In this document: positions 17,467 to 28,300 of the stretch, piece by piece
Position numbering within the stretch: position 1 is the stretch's first letter
Layout: the number at the start of each line of letters is the position of its first letter
Source: Anaeromicrobium sediminis
GTDB lineage: Bacteria; Bacillota; Clostridia; Peptostreptococcales; Thermotaleaceae
Length of the DNA: 64,000 bases
Assembly (NCBI RefSeq): GCF_002270055.1
Contig: NZ_NIBG01000012.1
Span: 55,840-119,839 of the forward strand
Reading direction: 5' to 3'
Translations under genes and position numbers: made by a program
The notes under the pieces: model-generated
Told to the model about the DNA's origin: nothing
Seen by the model: the letters and a program-made list of their open reading frames with translations, nothing else
Database searches by the model: none

Positions 17467-19575
17467 ATCTATTAAGTTCTCACTTATGCACATATCTATG
17501 GATAGGATTCTCATTCCTATGGAGTTAAAATCTATTTTCATTAAATCACCAGTTATTTGAAGAATTATTCCTATACCAAATTTAGTGTGGTTTATAACTT
17601 CTCCTTCTTCGTAGGGGTGTTTACTAGAATTATCTTCATCTAGTGTTTTTTTCATGGCCTTTGGAGTCCAATTTGTTTTATTTATATAGTCTTTTAAATT
17701 AGTTCCATTAACTTCATCTATAAATATGGAAGGCTTAATATATCTACCATTTTGAAATGTAGGGCAGATTATAGAAAGATTTTCTTTTGCTCTGGTCATA
17801 GCTACATAAAAAAGTCTTCTTTCTTCTTCTAAATCAGAAAGATTATCTTCATCATCCTCATCTAAATTACTTATGTTTGGAAATTGACCCTTTATTAAAT
17901 CTATTAAAAAGACACGATTAAACTCCAATCCCTTAGCCGAATGAACAGTAGATAGTATTATGTTTTTATTTTCCTTAGATTTCCTCGCGATCTTGGGAAT
18001 TTCACTTAATCTTTCCATAAAGGAAATTATATTAGGCTCATCTATAGCTAATAATTTTAAATGACTAAATAATAATATGGCATTTTCATAGCTAGACTTT
18101 AATCTAGTACAATTAGATTCTAAATAATTATGATATGCCAAATCATTCTCAATAAATTCTAAGGCCTCATAGGGAGTCATTTTACATAAGGCATTAAAGG
18201 AATCCTTGATCCTATTAAGATTTTTTATTTGATAAGATTTAAGACCAGGGAAACTTATTAAATAATCAAAGACTGTAATGGACTTAGGATTATTCCTTAT
18301 ATAAGAAACGGATGCCTTGGAAATATATCCGTTCATTTTATAATATATTCTTTCAAAGGATTCTAAATCATAGTGATTTAAGGATAAATCTAAAAAAGCA
18401 AGTATATCCTTAGTTATCCAATGGGTTAGATAATTAGACTTAAATCCATGAATAAAAAAGTCTATGCCATTTTTATTCAATTTATCAATTAAGGGTAGGG
18501 CAGATATATTATTTCTGTATAAAATGGCTGTTTGTTCATTAGATGAATTTAAGTGTTCTATTATAAAATTTATTTGGTCTAAACTATCATGGACTTTTAT
18601 TATATTTACGGGAAGAAATTCTTCATTCTGTGTAAATATATTCTTATTATATCTACTAGAGTTACTCTTTATAAAATCATTACTTATATTAACTATTTCT
18701 TTAGAAGAACGATAATTTTCTTCTAAGAAATAAACGCTTCCTTCCTTATAAGTGTTTGAAAAATCAAGAAGTTCTAATGGGCAAGCTCCCCTAAATCCAT
18801 ATATACTTTGGTCATCATCAGCCACCATGAATAAATTGTTATTAGGACTTGCCAATAACTTTACTATTTCGTGCTGTATTTTAGATGTATCTTGAGCTTC
18901 GTCCACCTGAATGTACTTGTATTGATTTCTATACTGATTAAGTAATTTTTCATCATTTTTCAATATTTTATAAGCAACTGTAAGCATATCATCAAAATCA
19001 ATTATACGATTTTGCTTTTTATATTCTTCGTATTTTTCATATATCTTAGAAAAGTGTTCCACGTTAAAGTCGTGGAAGGAAAATTGTTCTTTAGGTATCA
19101 TTAAGTTTTTTACTAGACTAATATTATTAGATATTTGTTCTAAAATATCTTCTGATGGTGCATTGTGGTTTATATCATAATATATTTTTCTTATTAAATG
19201 GTTCTTGGAAATAGTGTCTTTAGAATCTAAAATCTTAAAAGATACATTTTTTTTATAATAATACCTGTTTATTATTTTTAGACACAATTGATGGATAGTG
19301 GCAAAATAGATTTTATCAGTAAATTTATCTCCAAACATGGAATAAAATCTAGCCTTCATATCCTTAGCAGAAGCACGAGAAAAAGTTATGGATAATATAT
19401 TTTCTGCTTTAATCTTATGTTTAAGCAAAAGATATGCAGTTCTACATATTAAAGTAGTAGTTTTACCAGCACCAGGTACGGCTAAAACTAAAGCAGGTCC
19501 ATCTTTGTGTTTAACTATTTTTTTTTGTGGGTTACTTAAATCTATATTTAAATCTTTAAAGAAAGAAAAATTCAA
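17464..19575 (-). CDS. UvrD/PcrA-family superfamily I DNA helicase
   Basis: This is a 703-residue 3'-5' helicase. Motif I is AVPGAGKTTT (about 31-40). Motif II is a DEAQD box in VDEAQDTSKIQ, followed by motif III DDDQSIYGFRGA. Motif V is STVHSAKGLEF and motif VI is VAMTRAKENL. The C-terminus (EEGEVINHTKFGIGIILQI) resembles the Tudor-like end of PcrA, but the chain is a little shorter than PcrA (~740), so it may be a second UvrD-type paralogue rather than PcrA itself. It starts with TTG: AGGAGG lies 8 bases upstream and no better start exists nearby. It lies next to, and divergent from, addB. A role in repair or replication restart is likely but the exact process is not shown. Confidence 0.9.
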   Translation of the reverse strand: MNFSFFKDLNIDLSNPQKKIVKHKDGPALVLAVPGAGKTTTLICRTAYLLLKHKIKAENILSITFSRASAKDMKARFYSMFGDKFTDKIYFATIHQLCLKIINRYYYKKNVSFKILDSKDTISKNHLIRKIYYDINHNAPSEDILEQISNNISLVKNLMIPKEQFSFHDFNVEHFSKIYEKYEEYKKQNRIIDFDDMLTVAYKILKNDEKLLNQYRNQYKYIQVDEAQDTSKIQHEIVKLLASPNNNLFMVADDDQSIYGFRGACPLELLDFSNTYKEGSVYFLEENYRSSKEIVNISNDFIKSNSSRYNKNIFTQNEEFLPVNIIKVHDSLDQINFIIEHLNSSNEQTAILYRNNISALPLIDKLNKNGIDFFIHGFKSNYLTHWITKDILAFLDLSLNHYDLESFERIYYKMNGYISKASVSYIRNNPKSITVFDYLISFPGLKSYQIKNLNRIKDSFNALCKMTPYEALEFIENDLAYHNYLESNCTRLKSSYENAILLFSHLKLLAIDEPNIISFMERLSEIPKIARKSKENKNIILSTVHSAKGLEFNRVFLIDLIKGQFPNISNLDEDDEDNLSDLEEERRLFYVAMTRAKENLSIICPTFQNGRYIKPSIFIDEVNGTNLKDYINKTNWTPKAMKKTLDEDNSSKHPYEEGEVINHTKFGIGIILQITGDLMKIDFNSIGMRILSIDMCISENLID

Positions 19576-19634
19576 GAAAAATACCTCCTAAAATTTTGTA
19601 ACTTATAAAAGTATAACACATTGGTGGCATATTC

Positions 19635-19773
19635 AAAAAATAAATTAGCCATTTCACTGGTTATTTGAATTATTTTCTTCGTTATTGAATCGCTTACATA
19701 TGTTCAATATGCTCGCTCACGATTCCTCGGAAATAATCCAAATCCCTCAGTGACTTGACTAGTTTATTTTTCT
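19635..19773. repeat. ~139-bp imperfect palindromic element
   Basis: The region folds about a centre near 19704 (CATATGTTCAATATG). The left arm 19635-19697 and the right arm 19711-19773 align for over 60 bases with scattered mismatches and one gap. The outer ends read AAAAATAAATTAG and, complemented, AAAAATAAACTAG. It encodes nothing and has no terminator-like T run. It lies between the divergent helicase and addB genes. Size and symmetry suggest a MITE or dispersed palindromic repeat. Confidence 0.7.
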
Positions 19774-19868
19774 CATAAGCTTAAAAAAAAATCCATGGGA
19801 AAGGACAGGTTATAAGATATAGATTATGACCATACTAAAAAATGTTATAATAAATTTGAGGTGATTCT

Positions 19869-22800
19869 ATGCCAAAGGAAATAAAATTAATAACATCGAG
19901 AGCTGGATATGGAAAGACAGATTTTGTTTTTAGAGATATATTAGATAAGTTAAAAAGGGGAGAAGAAAAGTTAATATTAATAGTTCCGGAACAATTTACC
20001 CTAGAGACGGAAAAGGACTTAATAGAAAAGTTAAACTTAAAGGGAATTATTAATATAGAAGTACTTAGTTTTACTAGACTTGCCCATAAGATTTTAAGTG
20101 AAGCTGGAGGAATAACTAGAACCTTTATAAATGATTTAGGGAAAAATATGATTTTGAAAAAAATAGTCCTAGAGAATAATAAAAATTTGACCATTTATAA
20201 AAAAAGTTCTACTCAAGATGGATTTATTAATATGATAAATGAACTTATAGGAGAATTTAAGCAAAATAATATTATGCCTAGGGATCTTAATAAGGAATTA
20301 GAACATAAGGATGAAAATATTATTATTTCTCAAAAACTTCAAGATATATCTTTAATATATGAAAACTTTGAAGATTATTTAGAGGGGAAATATATAGATA
20401 CGGAAAATTTCTTAAATTTATTAATAGAAAAAATTGGAGAAGGAACTTTCCTTGAAAATGCCCATGTATGGATAGATGGATTTTCAAATTTCACTATTCA
20501 AATGAATGAAATCATAAGAAAAATAATTAATAAAGTGGATAGTGTGACCATAACTTTTCCTATGGGAGATGGAAATGATAAGGATATATTTACTTTGTGT
20601 GAAGATAACTATAGGAGAGTAATAAGAATTATAGAAGATGAAGGCTATATGTCCTATATAAATAGAATAAATTTAGATAGTCAAAGACTTGATTATTTAG
20701 AAAAATCAGAGGAAATAAACCATTTAGAAAAAAATATATATGCATATCCCTATAAAACCTATAAAAAGGAAGTAAAAAATTTAGATATATTTCATGGAAG
20801 CAATATTTATGTTGAAATTGAATATGTGGCTAGTAAAATTATAGAGCTCATAAGGGATAAAAAATATAGATTAAGGGATATGGCAGTGGTATCAAATGAT
20901 ATGGATAGGTATTCTAGAATCATTGAAAGGATATTTAAAGAATACGACATTCCCATATTCTTAGATAAAAAAAGAAAAATAATGAATAATCCCATAATAG
21001 AGTTCATATTATCAGCCTTACTTGTTATACAGAGAAATTATAGATATGAAGATATGTTTAGATATATAAAAACTGGATTCACTAAAATTTCAGTAGAAGA
21101 AGGTGAATTAATAGAAAACTATGCACTAAAGTATGGCATAAGGGGAGATGGATGGAAGTTTCCCTTTAAATATGGAGAAAATGAATATGATTTAGAACTA
21201 TTAAATAAAATTAGAAAAAACATAGTAGAGGACTTGGGATTTTTAGAAGAAAAATTTAAAGGTAAAAAGACGGTAGAAACCATAACTAAGGGGGTTTATA
21301 AGTTCTTAGAAAAGGCCCAAGTATTTGAAAAGTTCCAAGGGTTTATAGACTACCTAAAGGATAAAAATCTCTATGAATATATGAATGAAAATACTCAAAT
21401 ATGGAATATTGTAATGGAAACACTAGATCAACTAGTGGAAATATTGGGAACTCAAAAGATGAGTTTAAAGGATTTTATAAAAATATTAGAATCGGGATTT
21501 GAGGCTACAGAAGTAGGAATAATACCTACAACCATAGATCAAGTTTTAATAGGTAATATATCTAGGTCTAAAAGTCATGATATAAAAGCACTATTTGTAG
21601 TAGGTGTAAATGATGGTATCTTACCTAAGAAAAGAGAGGATGACAAGATACTTTCCAGTGAAGAGAGAATTTTCATGAGGGAGATGGACATACCTATTTA
21701 TTATGATGATAACAAAAAATCCCTAGAAGAGAGATTTACCATATATTCGTCCTTTGTAAAACCTATGGAATATTTATGGATAAGTTACCCTCTAGCCAAT
21801 GCGGAAGGGAAGGCCTTAAGACCATCCATATTAATAGATAGAATTAAAAAGATATTTCCACAGATAGTAGAAAAAAGTGACATAGCCTATGAGGATTTAA
21901 ATCTAAATTTAGTGACTAGGCCCAATAGTACCTTTAAGTATTTGGTAGAAAACTTGAGAAACTATGTGGATGGAAATGAAATGAGCGAGACCTGGTTTTA
22001 TGTGTATAACTGGTATAAGAATAGGCCAGAATGGAAAGATTTGAGTGAAGAAGTAATAAGGGGATTATTTTATAAAAATAAAGAAAATTATATAGATGAA
22101 AAGGACGCAAAGAGTCTTTATAATGTACCAATCCATGCTAGTGTATCTAGATTGGAGAAATTTGTAAATTGTCCCTTTTCCCATTTTATAAGATATGGAT
22201 TAAGACCAGAGGAAAGAAAAATTTTTGAAGTGAAAAGTCCAGATGTGGGAGAATTATTTCATCAATCTATGGAAAAATTTACAGACAAATTGAAAAATGA
22301 TTCTATAGATTGGAAGCTATTAAATGAAGAAGAAAGTGGAGCAATTATAGAAACAGTAATAGATGATATAATTCCTAAGTATAGGGATGGAATTATGTTA
22401 AGTTCTAATAGATATAAGTATTTAGTTAAGAAATTAAAACGAATTAGTAAAAGAGCTATTTGGACTTTGACAGATCATCTAAGGGAAGGTGGATTTAGTC
22501 CAGAGGAATATGAGGTGGCCTTTGGTATAAATAAAAAATATCCTCCCATTGAGATTGAGTTACCAACAGGTGAAAAAATATATTTAGAGGGTAGAATAGA
22601 TAGGGTAGATATTTTGAAGGATGAAGATGATGAGTATATTAAAATTATAGATTATAAGTCTGGAAATAAGGAATTTAGTTTATCAGATGTATATAATGGT
22701 ATTCAATTGCAGTTGATAATATATTTAGAGGCCATACTTAAAAATCAAGACCATAAAAAACCTGCTGGAATGTTCTACTTTAAGATTGATGATCCTTTAA

Positions 22801-23231
22801 TTAAAACAGATGAAAAGGTTAAGGAAGTAATAGAGAAGGAAATTAAGAAAAAGTTAAAAATGAAGGGATTAGTTTTAAAGGATGTAAATATTATAAGGCA
22901 AATGGATAAAAATATAGATGGCTACTCAGAAATTCTTCCCGTTAGATTGAGTAAAAAGGGAGAAGTGGATGGAAGATCATCTGCTGTAGATGAGGAAACT
23001 TTTAAAGATTTAATAAAACATGTGAAAAATCTGGTTAAAGAAATAAGTTATGAAATGATGAAGGGAAATATAGAAATACTACCTTGCAAAAATGGAACTA
23101 AGACTGCCTGTGATTATTGTCTATATTCAACCATATGTGAATTTGATACGGCTTTTGATGATAATAGTTATAAAAATATAAAAAAATTATCTAATGATGA
23201 AGTTATTAGAAAAATAAAAGAAGAGAATTAA
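19869..23231 (+). CDS. addB: AddB, nuclease/helicase-like subunit of AddAB
   Basis: This 1120-residue subunit of the AddAB helicase-nuclease processes double-strand breaks for RecA. The N-terminal Walker A-like site is TSRAGYGKTDFV (about residues 9-20). The RecB-type nuclease domain carries IIDYKSGNKEF. The iron-sulfur staple cysteines are visible as FVNCPFSHF in the middle and CDYCLYSTIC near the C-terminus, the pattern that defines AddB. A GAGGTG ribosome-binding site precedes the ATG, and a TATAAT lies at 19846 with a poor -35. Its usual partner addA is not adjacent: a minus-strand symporter gene separates them, so the two subunits must come from separate transcripts. Confidence 0.96.
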   Translation: MPKEIKLITSRAGYGKTDFVFRDILDKLKRGEEKLILIVPEQFTLETEKDLIEKLNLKGIINIEVLSFTRLAHKILSEAGGITRTFINDLGKNMILKKIVLENNKNLTIYKKSSTQDGFINMINELIGEFKQNNIMPRDLNKELEHKDENIIISQKLQDISLIYENFEDYLEGKYIDTENFLNLLIEKIGEGTFLENAHVWIDGFSNFTIQMNEIIRKIINKVDSVTITFPMGDGNDKDIFTLCEDNYRRVIRIIEDEGYMSYINRINLDSQRLDYLEKSEEINHLEKNIYAYPYKTYKKEVKNLDIFHGSNIYVEIEYVASKIIELIRDKKYRLRDMAVVSNDMDRYSRIIERIFKEYDIPIFLDKKRKIMNNPIIEFILSALLVIQRNYRYEDMFRYIKTGFTKISVEEGELIENYALKYGIRGDGWKFPFKYGENEYDLELLNKIRKNIVEDLGFLEEKFKGKKTVETITKGVYKFLEKAQVFEKFQGFIDYLKDKNLYEYMNENTQIWNIVMETLDQLVEILGTQKMSLKDFIKILESGFEATEVGIIPTTIDQVLIGNISRSKSHDIKALFVVGVNDGILPKKREDDKILSSEERIFMREMDIPIYYDDNKKSLEERFTIYSSFVKPMEYLWISYPLANAEGKALRPSILIDRIKKIFPQIVEKSDIAYEDLNLNLVTRPNSTFKYLVENLRNYVDGNEMSETWFYVYNWYKNRPEWKDLSEEVIRGLFYKNKENYIDEKDAKSLYNVPIHASVSRLEKFVNCPFSHFIRYGLRPEERKIFEVKSPDVGELFHQSMEKFTDKLKNDSIDWKLLNEEESGAIIETVIDDIIPKYRDGIMLSSNRYKYLVKKLKRISKRAIWTLTDHLREGGFSPEEYEVAFGINKKYPPIEIELPTGEKIYLEGRIDRVDILKDEDDEYIKIIDYKSGNKEFSLSDVYNGIQLQLIIYLEAILKNQDHKKPAGMFYFKIDDPLIKTDEKVKEVIEKEIKKKLKMKGLVLKDVNIIRQMDKNIDGYSEILPVRLSKKGEVDGRSSAVDEETFKDLIKHVKNLVKEISYEMMKGNIEILPCKNGTKTACDYCLYSTICEFDTAFDDNSYKNIKKLSNDEVIRKIKEEN

Positions 23232-23234
23232 TAA

Positions 23235-23257
23235 AGGCTGTGTCTATGACACAGCCT
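23235..23257 (+). terminator. Hairpin after addB
   Basis: The stem AGGCTGTGTC / GACACAGCCT with a TAT loop follows the addB stop by three bases. The downstream T run is poor on the plus strand, so termination is likely but imperfect. It lies between convergent genes. Confidence 0.65.
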
Positions 23258-23332
23258 AATTATTTAACATTATTTAACCTAATTTTTACTCATCCTAATT
23301 TCAATAATCTTTATTTTTATTTATCTATCTAT

Positions 23333-24784
23333 TTATTTATCTAATTTTTTAGCTTTTGCAACTCTTTTTTCCCAGAAAGTTGCATTTTCAATTCCTAATT
23401 TCTTAGGATCGAAAACAGGGTCTTTTCCAGCAGCCTTTTGCTCTTCGTAATCCTTTAAGGAAGCGAATGCAGGCTTTCTTAACATGATAATACCAACTAT
23501 GTTTAACCATGCCATGATACCAACACCTAAATCTCCAAGTCCCCAAGCTAGACCAGCAGTCTTAACAGCTCCATAGAAAGTAGCTCCTAATAGTAAAACT
23601 CTGAATCCAGTAAGTAACCAAGGTTTGTCGCCCTTTACATTTAAGTATGCAGCATTAGTTTCACCAATGTAGTAGTAAGCCATTAAAGTAGTGAATGCAA
23701 AGAATAATAGTGAGATTGCAACAAATGCACTACCAAATCCAGGGAACATAGATTCAACTGCTGCTTGAGTATAAGCAGGACCTATAGCTACTCCAGGCAT
23801 ATTTTCTACAATATATCCACCAGCAGGATTTTCAACGTTATACGTACCTGTGATTAGGATCATAAATGCAGTTGCAGAACATACGAATAATGTATCAATA
23901 TATACAGAGAATGCTTGAACTAAACCTTGCTTAGCAGGGTGAGAAACTTCTGCAGCAGCCGCCGCTTGTGGTCCAGTACCTTGACCAGCTTCGTTTGAGT
24001 AAATACCACGCTTTACACCCCAAGTAATTGCCATACCTATGATACCACCAAATGCAGCGTCAGCAGCAAAGGCACTTCTTACGATTAACATGAAAACTCT
24101 TGGTAATTCGCTTATGTTCATAAAAACAATTATAAGTGCAACTAAAATATAAGCTACAGCCATAAATGGCACAACGATTTCAGCAACTTTACCTATACGC
24201 TTAACTCCACCAAATACGATTATAGCTAAAACAACTACTAATCCACCACCAGTTATTGCAGGACTAACACCAAATGCATTATCTAAACCAGCAGCTATAG
24301 AGTTAGATTGAACGCCTGGTAATAATAGCATTGCTATTATTGTTGCAATGGCGAAAGTAATTCCATACCATTTCATTCCTAAACCTCTTTCGAAGTAATA
24401 AGCAGGACCTCCACGGTATTCTCCATCTTGCTCTATCTTGTAAATTTGTGCTAATGCAGATTCAACGTAAGCTGAACCAGCACCTAGGAAAGCGATTGCC
24501 CACATCCAAAATACTGCACCAGGCCCACCAAGTGCGATTGCAGTAGCAACCCCAGCGATGTTACCTGTACCAACACGTCCGGAAACAGAAACTGCTAATG
24601 CTTGGAATGAAGATATACCCTTTTCAGAATCTCCACCATCCATTAAAAGTTTAACCATTTCTTTAATGTGTCGCACTTGTAAAAAGCGCATTGCAAAAGA
24701 AAAATATAGACCAACGCCTAAACATAAATAAATTAGTGCTTTACTCCAAACGAGACCATTCAGAGCATCTACTATTTGAGCCAT
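23333..24784 (-). CDS. Sodium:alanine (glycine) symporter, AGCS/AlsT family
   Basis: This is a 483-residue membrane protein with about 10-11 transmembrane segments. The family signatures are clear: SVSGRVGTGNIAGVATAIALGGPGAVFWMW near residue 70-100 and the AGQGTGPQAAAAAEVSHPAKQG segment near residue 270. It takes up alanine or glycine with Na+. The ATG has GGGGGAG seven to twelve bases upstream. It is a single-gene unit inserted in inverse orientation between addB and addA. I looked for a glycine riboswitch in its upstream region and did not see one. The substrate within the family (Ala, Gly, D-Ala or Gln) cannot be fixed from sequence. Confidence 0.93.
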   Translation of the reverse strand: MAQIVDALNGLVWSKALIYLCLGVGLYFSFAMRFLQVRHIKEMVKLLMDGGDSEKGISSFQALAVSVSGRVGTGNIAGVATAIALGGPGAVFWMWAIAFLGAGSAYVESALAQIYKIEQDGEYRGGPAYYFERGLGMKWYGITFAIATIIAMLLLPGVQSNSIAAGLDNAFGVSPAITGGGLVVVLAIIVFGGVKRIGKVAEIVVPFMAVAYILVALIIVFMNISELPRVFMLIVRSAFAADAAFGGIIGMAITWGVKRGIYSNEAGQGTGPQAAAAAEVSHPAKQGLVQAFSVYIDTLFVCSATAFMILITGTYNVENPAGGYIVENMPGVAIGPAYTQAAVESMFPGFGSAFVAISLLFFAFTTLMAYYYIGETNAAYLNVKGDKPWLLTGFRVLLLGATFYGAVKTAGLAWGLGDLGVGIMAWLNIVGIIMLRKPAFASLKDYEEQKAAGKDPVFDPKKLGIENATFWEKRVAKAKKLDK

Positions 24785-25359
24785 ATTATGTCTCCCCCTT
24801 TAATAAAATTTATTAAACAGTAATATAAGATTACTGAATAAAACGTGGTTGACTTTCTTTTAGTATTGCCGTTCTTTTGCTAATTCATCCTAAAAAAAAT
24901 AATTAAAAAATAAAAGGTATTTCGAAATGTGTTTTTGTAAGAGTGTTTCTTAGATATGGTGTTTCTTATTTGGAATAGATAAAAAATATATTTGTCAGTG
25001 ACTTTATTGTACCATCAAATGTGAATAATTTCTAGGTATTAAATAAAGAATTTTGAAAAAATTCTAAATGTACTACAATAGGACAAATGATATAAATTCT
25101 AAAAAATCAAGTGAAAATCAGGGTTTGAGCTGTGGAAAAATTAAAAATAAAAAATTTAAAATAATGAATTTTTTATTTCTGAATTTTGTATTTTTAATCA
25201 TTTTAAGGGAAAAAATGTATTCTTCATGGAATTTGGTCCATAAAAAATCATTAATTTTAATATTAATTAGATGAATATTAAAAGATGCGATAAAATATAT
25301 AGGGAAGGATATATTCATATGATATTTTAGAACTTTATTTAATAGTTATAAATAAGGAG
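24785..25359. other. Long AT-rich gap between the symporter gene and addA
   Basis: These 575 bases separate divergently transcribed genes. A loose AT-only inverted repeat around 25139-25200 is visible, but its composition makes it unremarkable. The open frame 25068-25274 lacks a ribosome-binding site and looks non-coding. The promoters of both flanking genes should lie here; none is convincing. Confidence 0.5.
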
Positions 25360-28300
25360 ATGAGAAGAGTGGTTATGTGGACAAAAGATCAGCAAGAGGC
25401 CATAGACGCAAGAAAAAGTAATTTACTAATATCAGCAGCTGCTGGTTCTGGAAAGACTGCTGTGTTAGTGGAGCGAATAATAAAATTAATAACTAAGGAT
25501 AAAATAGATATAAATAAATTGTTAATAGTTACTTTTACTAATGCAGCAGCAGGGGAAATGCGTGAAAGGATAGGTAATGCCATAAGTAAAGAACTAGAAA
25601 AGTCAGATTCTAATGATAAACATTTGAGAAGACAAATAACATTACTTAATAAGGCTTCCATAAGTACTATACACTCCTTTTGTATAGAAGTAGTAAGGAA
25701 GTATTTTCATTTAATTAATATAGACCCTAATTTTAGAATAGGAGATATTACAGAAACCAATATTATGAAAATGGAGGCCCTAGAAGAAGTATTCGAGGAA
25801 GAATACAAAAAGGAGAATAATGAATTTGTAGGCCTAGTAGAGCGTTTTGGAGGAAACAGGGAGGATGTACCACTACAAGAAATAGTACTTACTTTATATG
25901 AATTTATTCAAAGTCAACCTTATCCAGAAGAGTGGTTAAGGAATAAGGTTTCAGAATTTGATTTAGACATGGAAAATATATATGAAAATAGTTGGTATAA
26001 AGAAATTATAAACCAGATAAATATTGGTTTATCTGGAGCACGTGAAATGTTTTTAGAGGCAAAGGACATATGCAATAAACCATTTGGTCCCATTGCATAT
26101 GAAGAGGCTGCAAATAGTGATATAAGACTAGTGGATGAACTCATAGAAGCTTCTAAGATAGATCTAGATTACTTTTATAAAATACTAAGTAGTGTATCCT
26201 ATAAGAGGTTGGGACGAGTGAGTAAAGATGTGGATGATAATTTAAAGGAAGAGTTTAAGGATATTAGACAACAGGGGAAAGATATAATAGATGACATAAG
26301 AAAGAATATTTTAAATAAAAGTCCAAAGGAATTTGTACAAAACCTAAAGGAACTACATCCATACATGACATATTTATGTGATATTGTATGTGATTTTGAG
26401 AAACTATATAAAGAAAAGAAGAATGAAAAGGGTATTGTAGATTTTAACGATTTAGAACATTATGCCCTTGAAATTTTATCTAACAGGGAAGTGGCTAAAG
26501 AATATGAGAAAAGGTTTGAATATATATTTGTAGACGAATATCAAGATAGTAATATAGTTCAAGAAACTCTCATTAATTTCATAAAGCGAGAGGACAATAT
26601 GTTCATGGTAGGAGATGTAAAGCAAAGTATATATAGATTCAGATTGGCAGATCCATCTTTGTTCATAAGTAAATATGAGAGTTTTAATAGGGAACAGGAT
26701 AGTTTAAATAGGAGAATAGATTTAAGTAAAAATTTTAGAAGTAGAAAAGAAGTAATAGACGGAATAAATTACATATTTAAAAACATAATGAGCAAAGTAT
26801 TAGGAGAAATAGATTATGATGAAGGAGCCTACCTTTATGAAGGGTTTGAAAAGAAACCTATAGATGAGGCTGAAATAGAAGTAAATTTAATAGATAAAAA
26901 ATCTAGTGAAGAAATAATAGATGAAGTGGAAGAATTAGAATATACACAAATTGAAGCTAAGATTGTAGCAAAAAGAATAAAGGAATTACTAAACAAAGAA
27001 ATATATGATTATAAGAGAGAAGAATATAGAAAAGTTCAATATAATGATATGGTTATACTACTTAGGACTACAAGGAATTGGGCAACTTCCTATATGGAAG
27101 TTTTAATGGAAGAGGGTATACCTGTTTATGCAGATACTAACAGTGGTTATTTCGAGACTCTAGAGATAGATTTGTTTATGAATTTCTTAAAAGTAATAGA
27201 TAATAAAAGGCAGGACATTCCACTTATTAGTGTTATGAAATCACCGATTGGAAAATTTAGTATAGAAGAACTTATAAAAATAAGGATAGAAAATAAAAGT
27301 GGAACTTTTTTTCATGCAGTGAATTCTTATGTACAGAATAATAAAGATGATTTAAGTGAAAAGTCTAGAGAATTTATGAGTAAATTAAACAATTGGAAGA
27401 AGGAAGCCGTGTATATTCCCATAGATAAATTTATAGATAAACTATACATAAATACTAATTATTATAATTATATAGGTTCCATGCCTAGGGGAATTCAAAG
27501 GCAAGCTAATTTAAGATTACTAATAGACAAGGCAAAACAATTTGAGCATACAGCAATTAAGGGTTTGTTTAATTTCATTAAGTATATAGATAAATTAAAA
27601 AATAGCAGTGGCGACTTAGGGGAGGCAAAATCATTAGGTGAAAATGATAATGTGGTTAGAATAATGAGTATACATAAAAGTAAAGGTCTTGAGTTTCCAG
27701 TAGTATTTGTGGGGGCCATGGGAAAGAGGTTTAATTTAAGAGATACTAATAATCCCTTATTACTTCATAAGGATTTAGGCTTAGGACCTAAATATGTGGA
27801 ACCTAAAATGAGAATTGAAATGGATACTATTGCTAAAATAGCCATGAAAAACAGAATTAAAAGGGAAAGTTTATCAGAAGAGATGAGAGTCTTATATGTT
27901 GCTTTAACTAGGGCTAAAGATAAATTAATTCTAGTTGGAGGCATAAACGATTTGGAAAGAACCCTCAAGAAATGGAAAAAATCTCAAAATGTATCTAATT
28001 TGTTAAGGTCCCATACTTATATGGATTGGATAGGTCCACTTCTTCTTCGCCATAGGGAACTAGAAAATTTAAGAGAAAATATGGAAGTAAATATAATAGA
28101 TGATGAATCTAAATGGAAAGTTAATTTACTTAGCAAGAAGCATGTGGAAATAGAAGAAAAGAATAAGGAAGAGCAAAAAAAGGTACTATTAGAAAAAATC
28201 AGAGAATACGAGAAGAAGGAAGCTGCCATGAAGGCTGTCATAGATCATAAATTAGACTGGGTATATCAATATAAAAGTGAGAGTAAGATACCATCCAAGC

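Noticed and set aside
24785..25020. Glycine riboswitch upstream of the AGCS symporter
   Set aside because: Neither the GGAGAG-type opening nor the paired aptamer core is visible on the minus strand.
25068..25274. Open frame of 68 residues between the symporter gene and addA
   Set aside because: There is no Shine-Dalgarno, the composition is Lys/Asn/Phe as expected by chance, and an equally long frame exists on the other strand.
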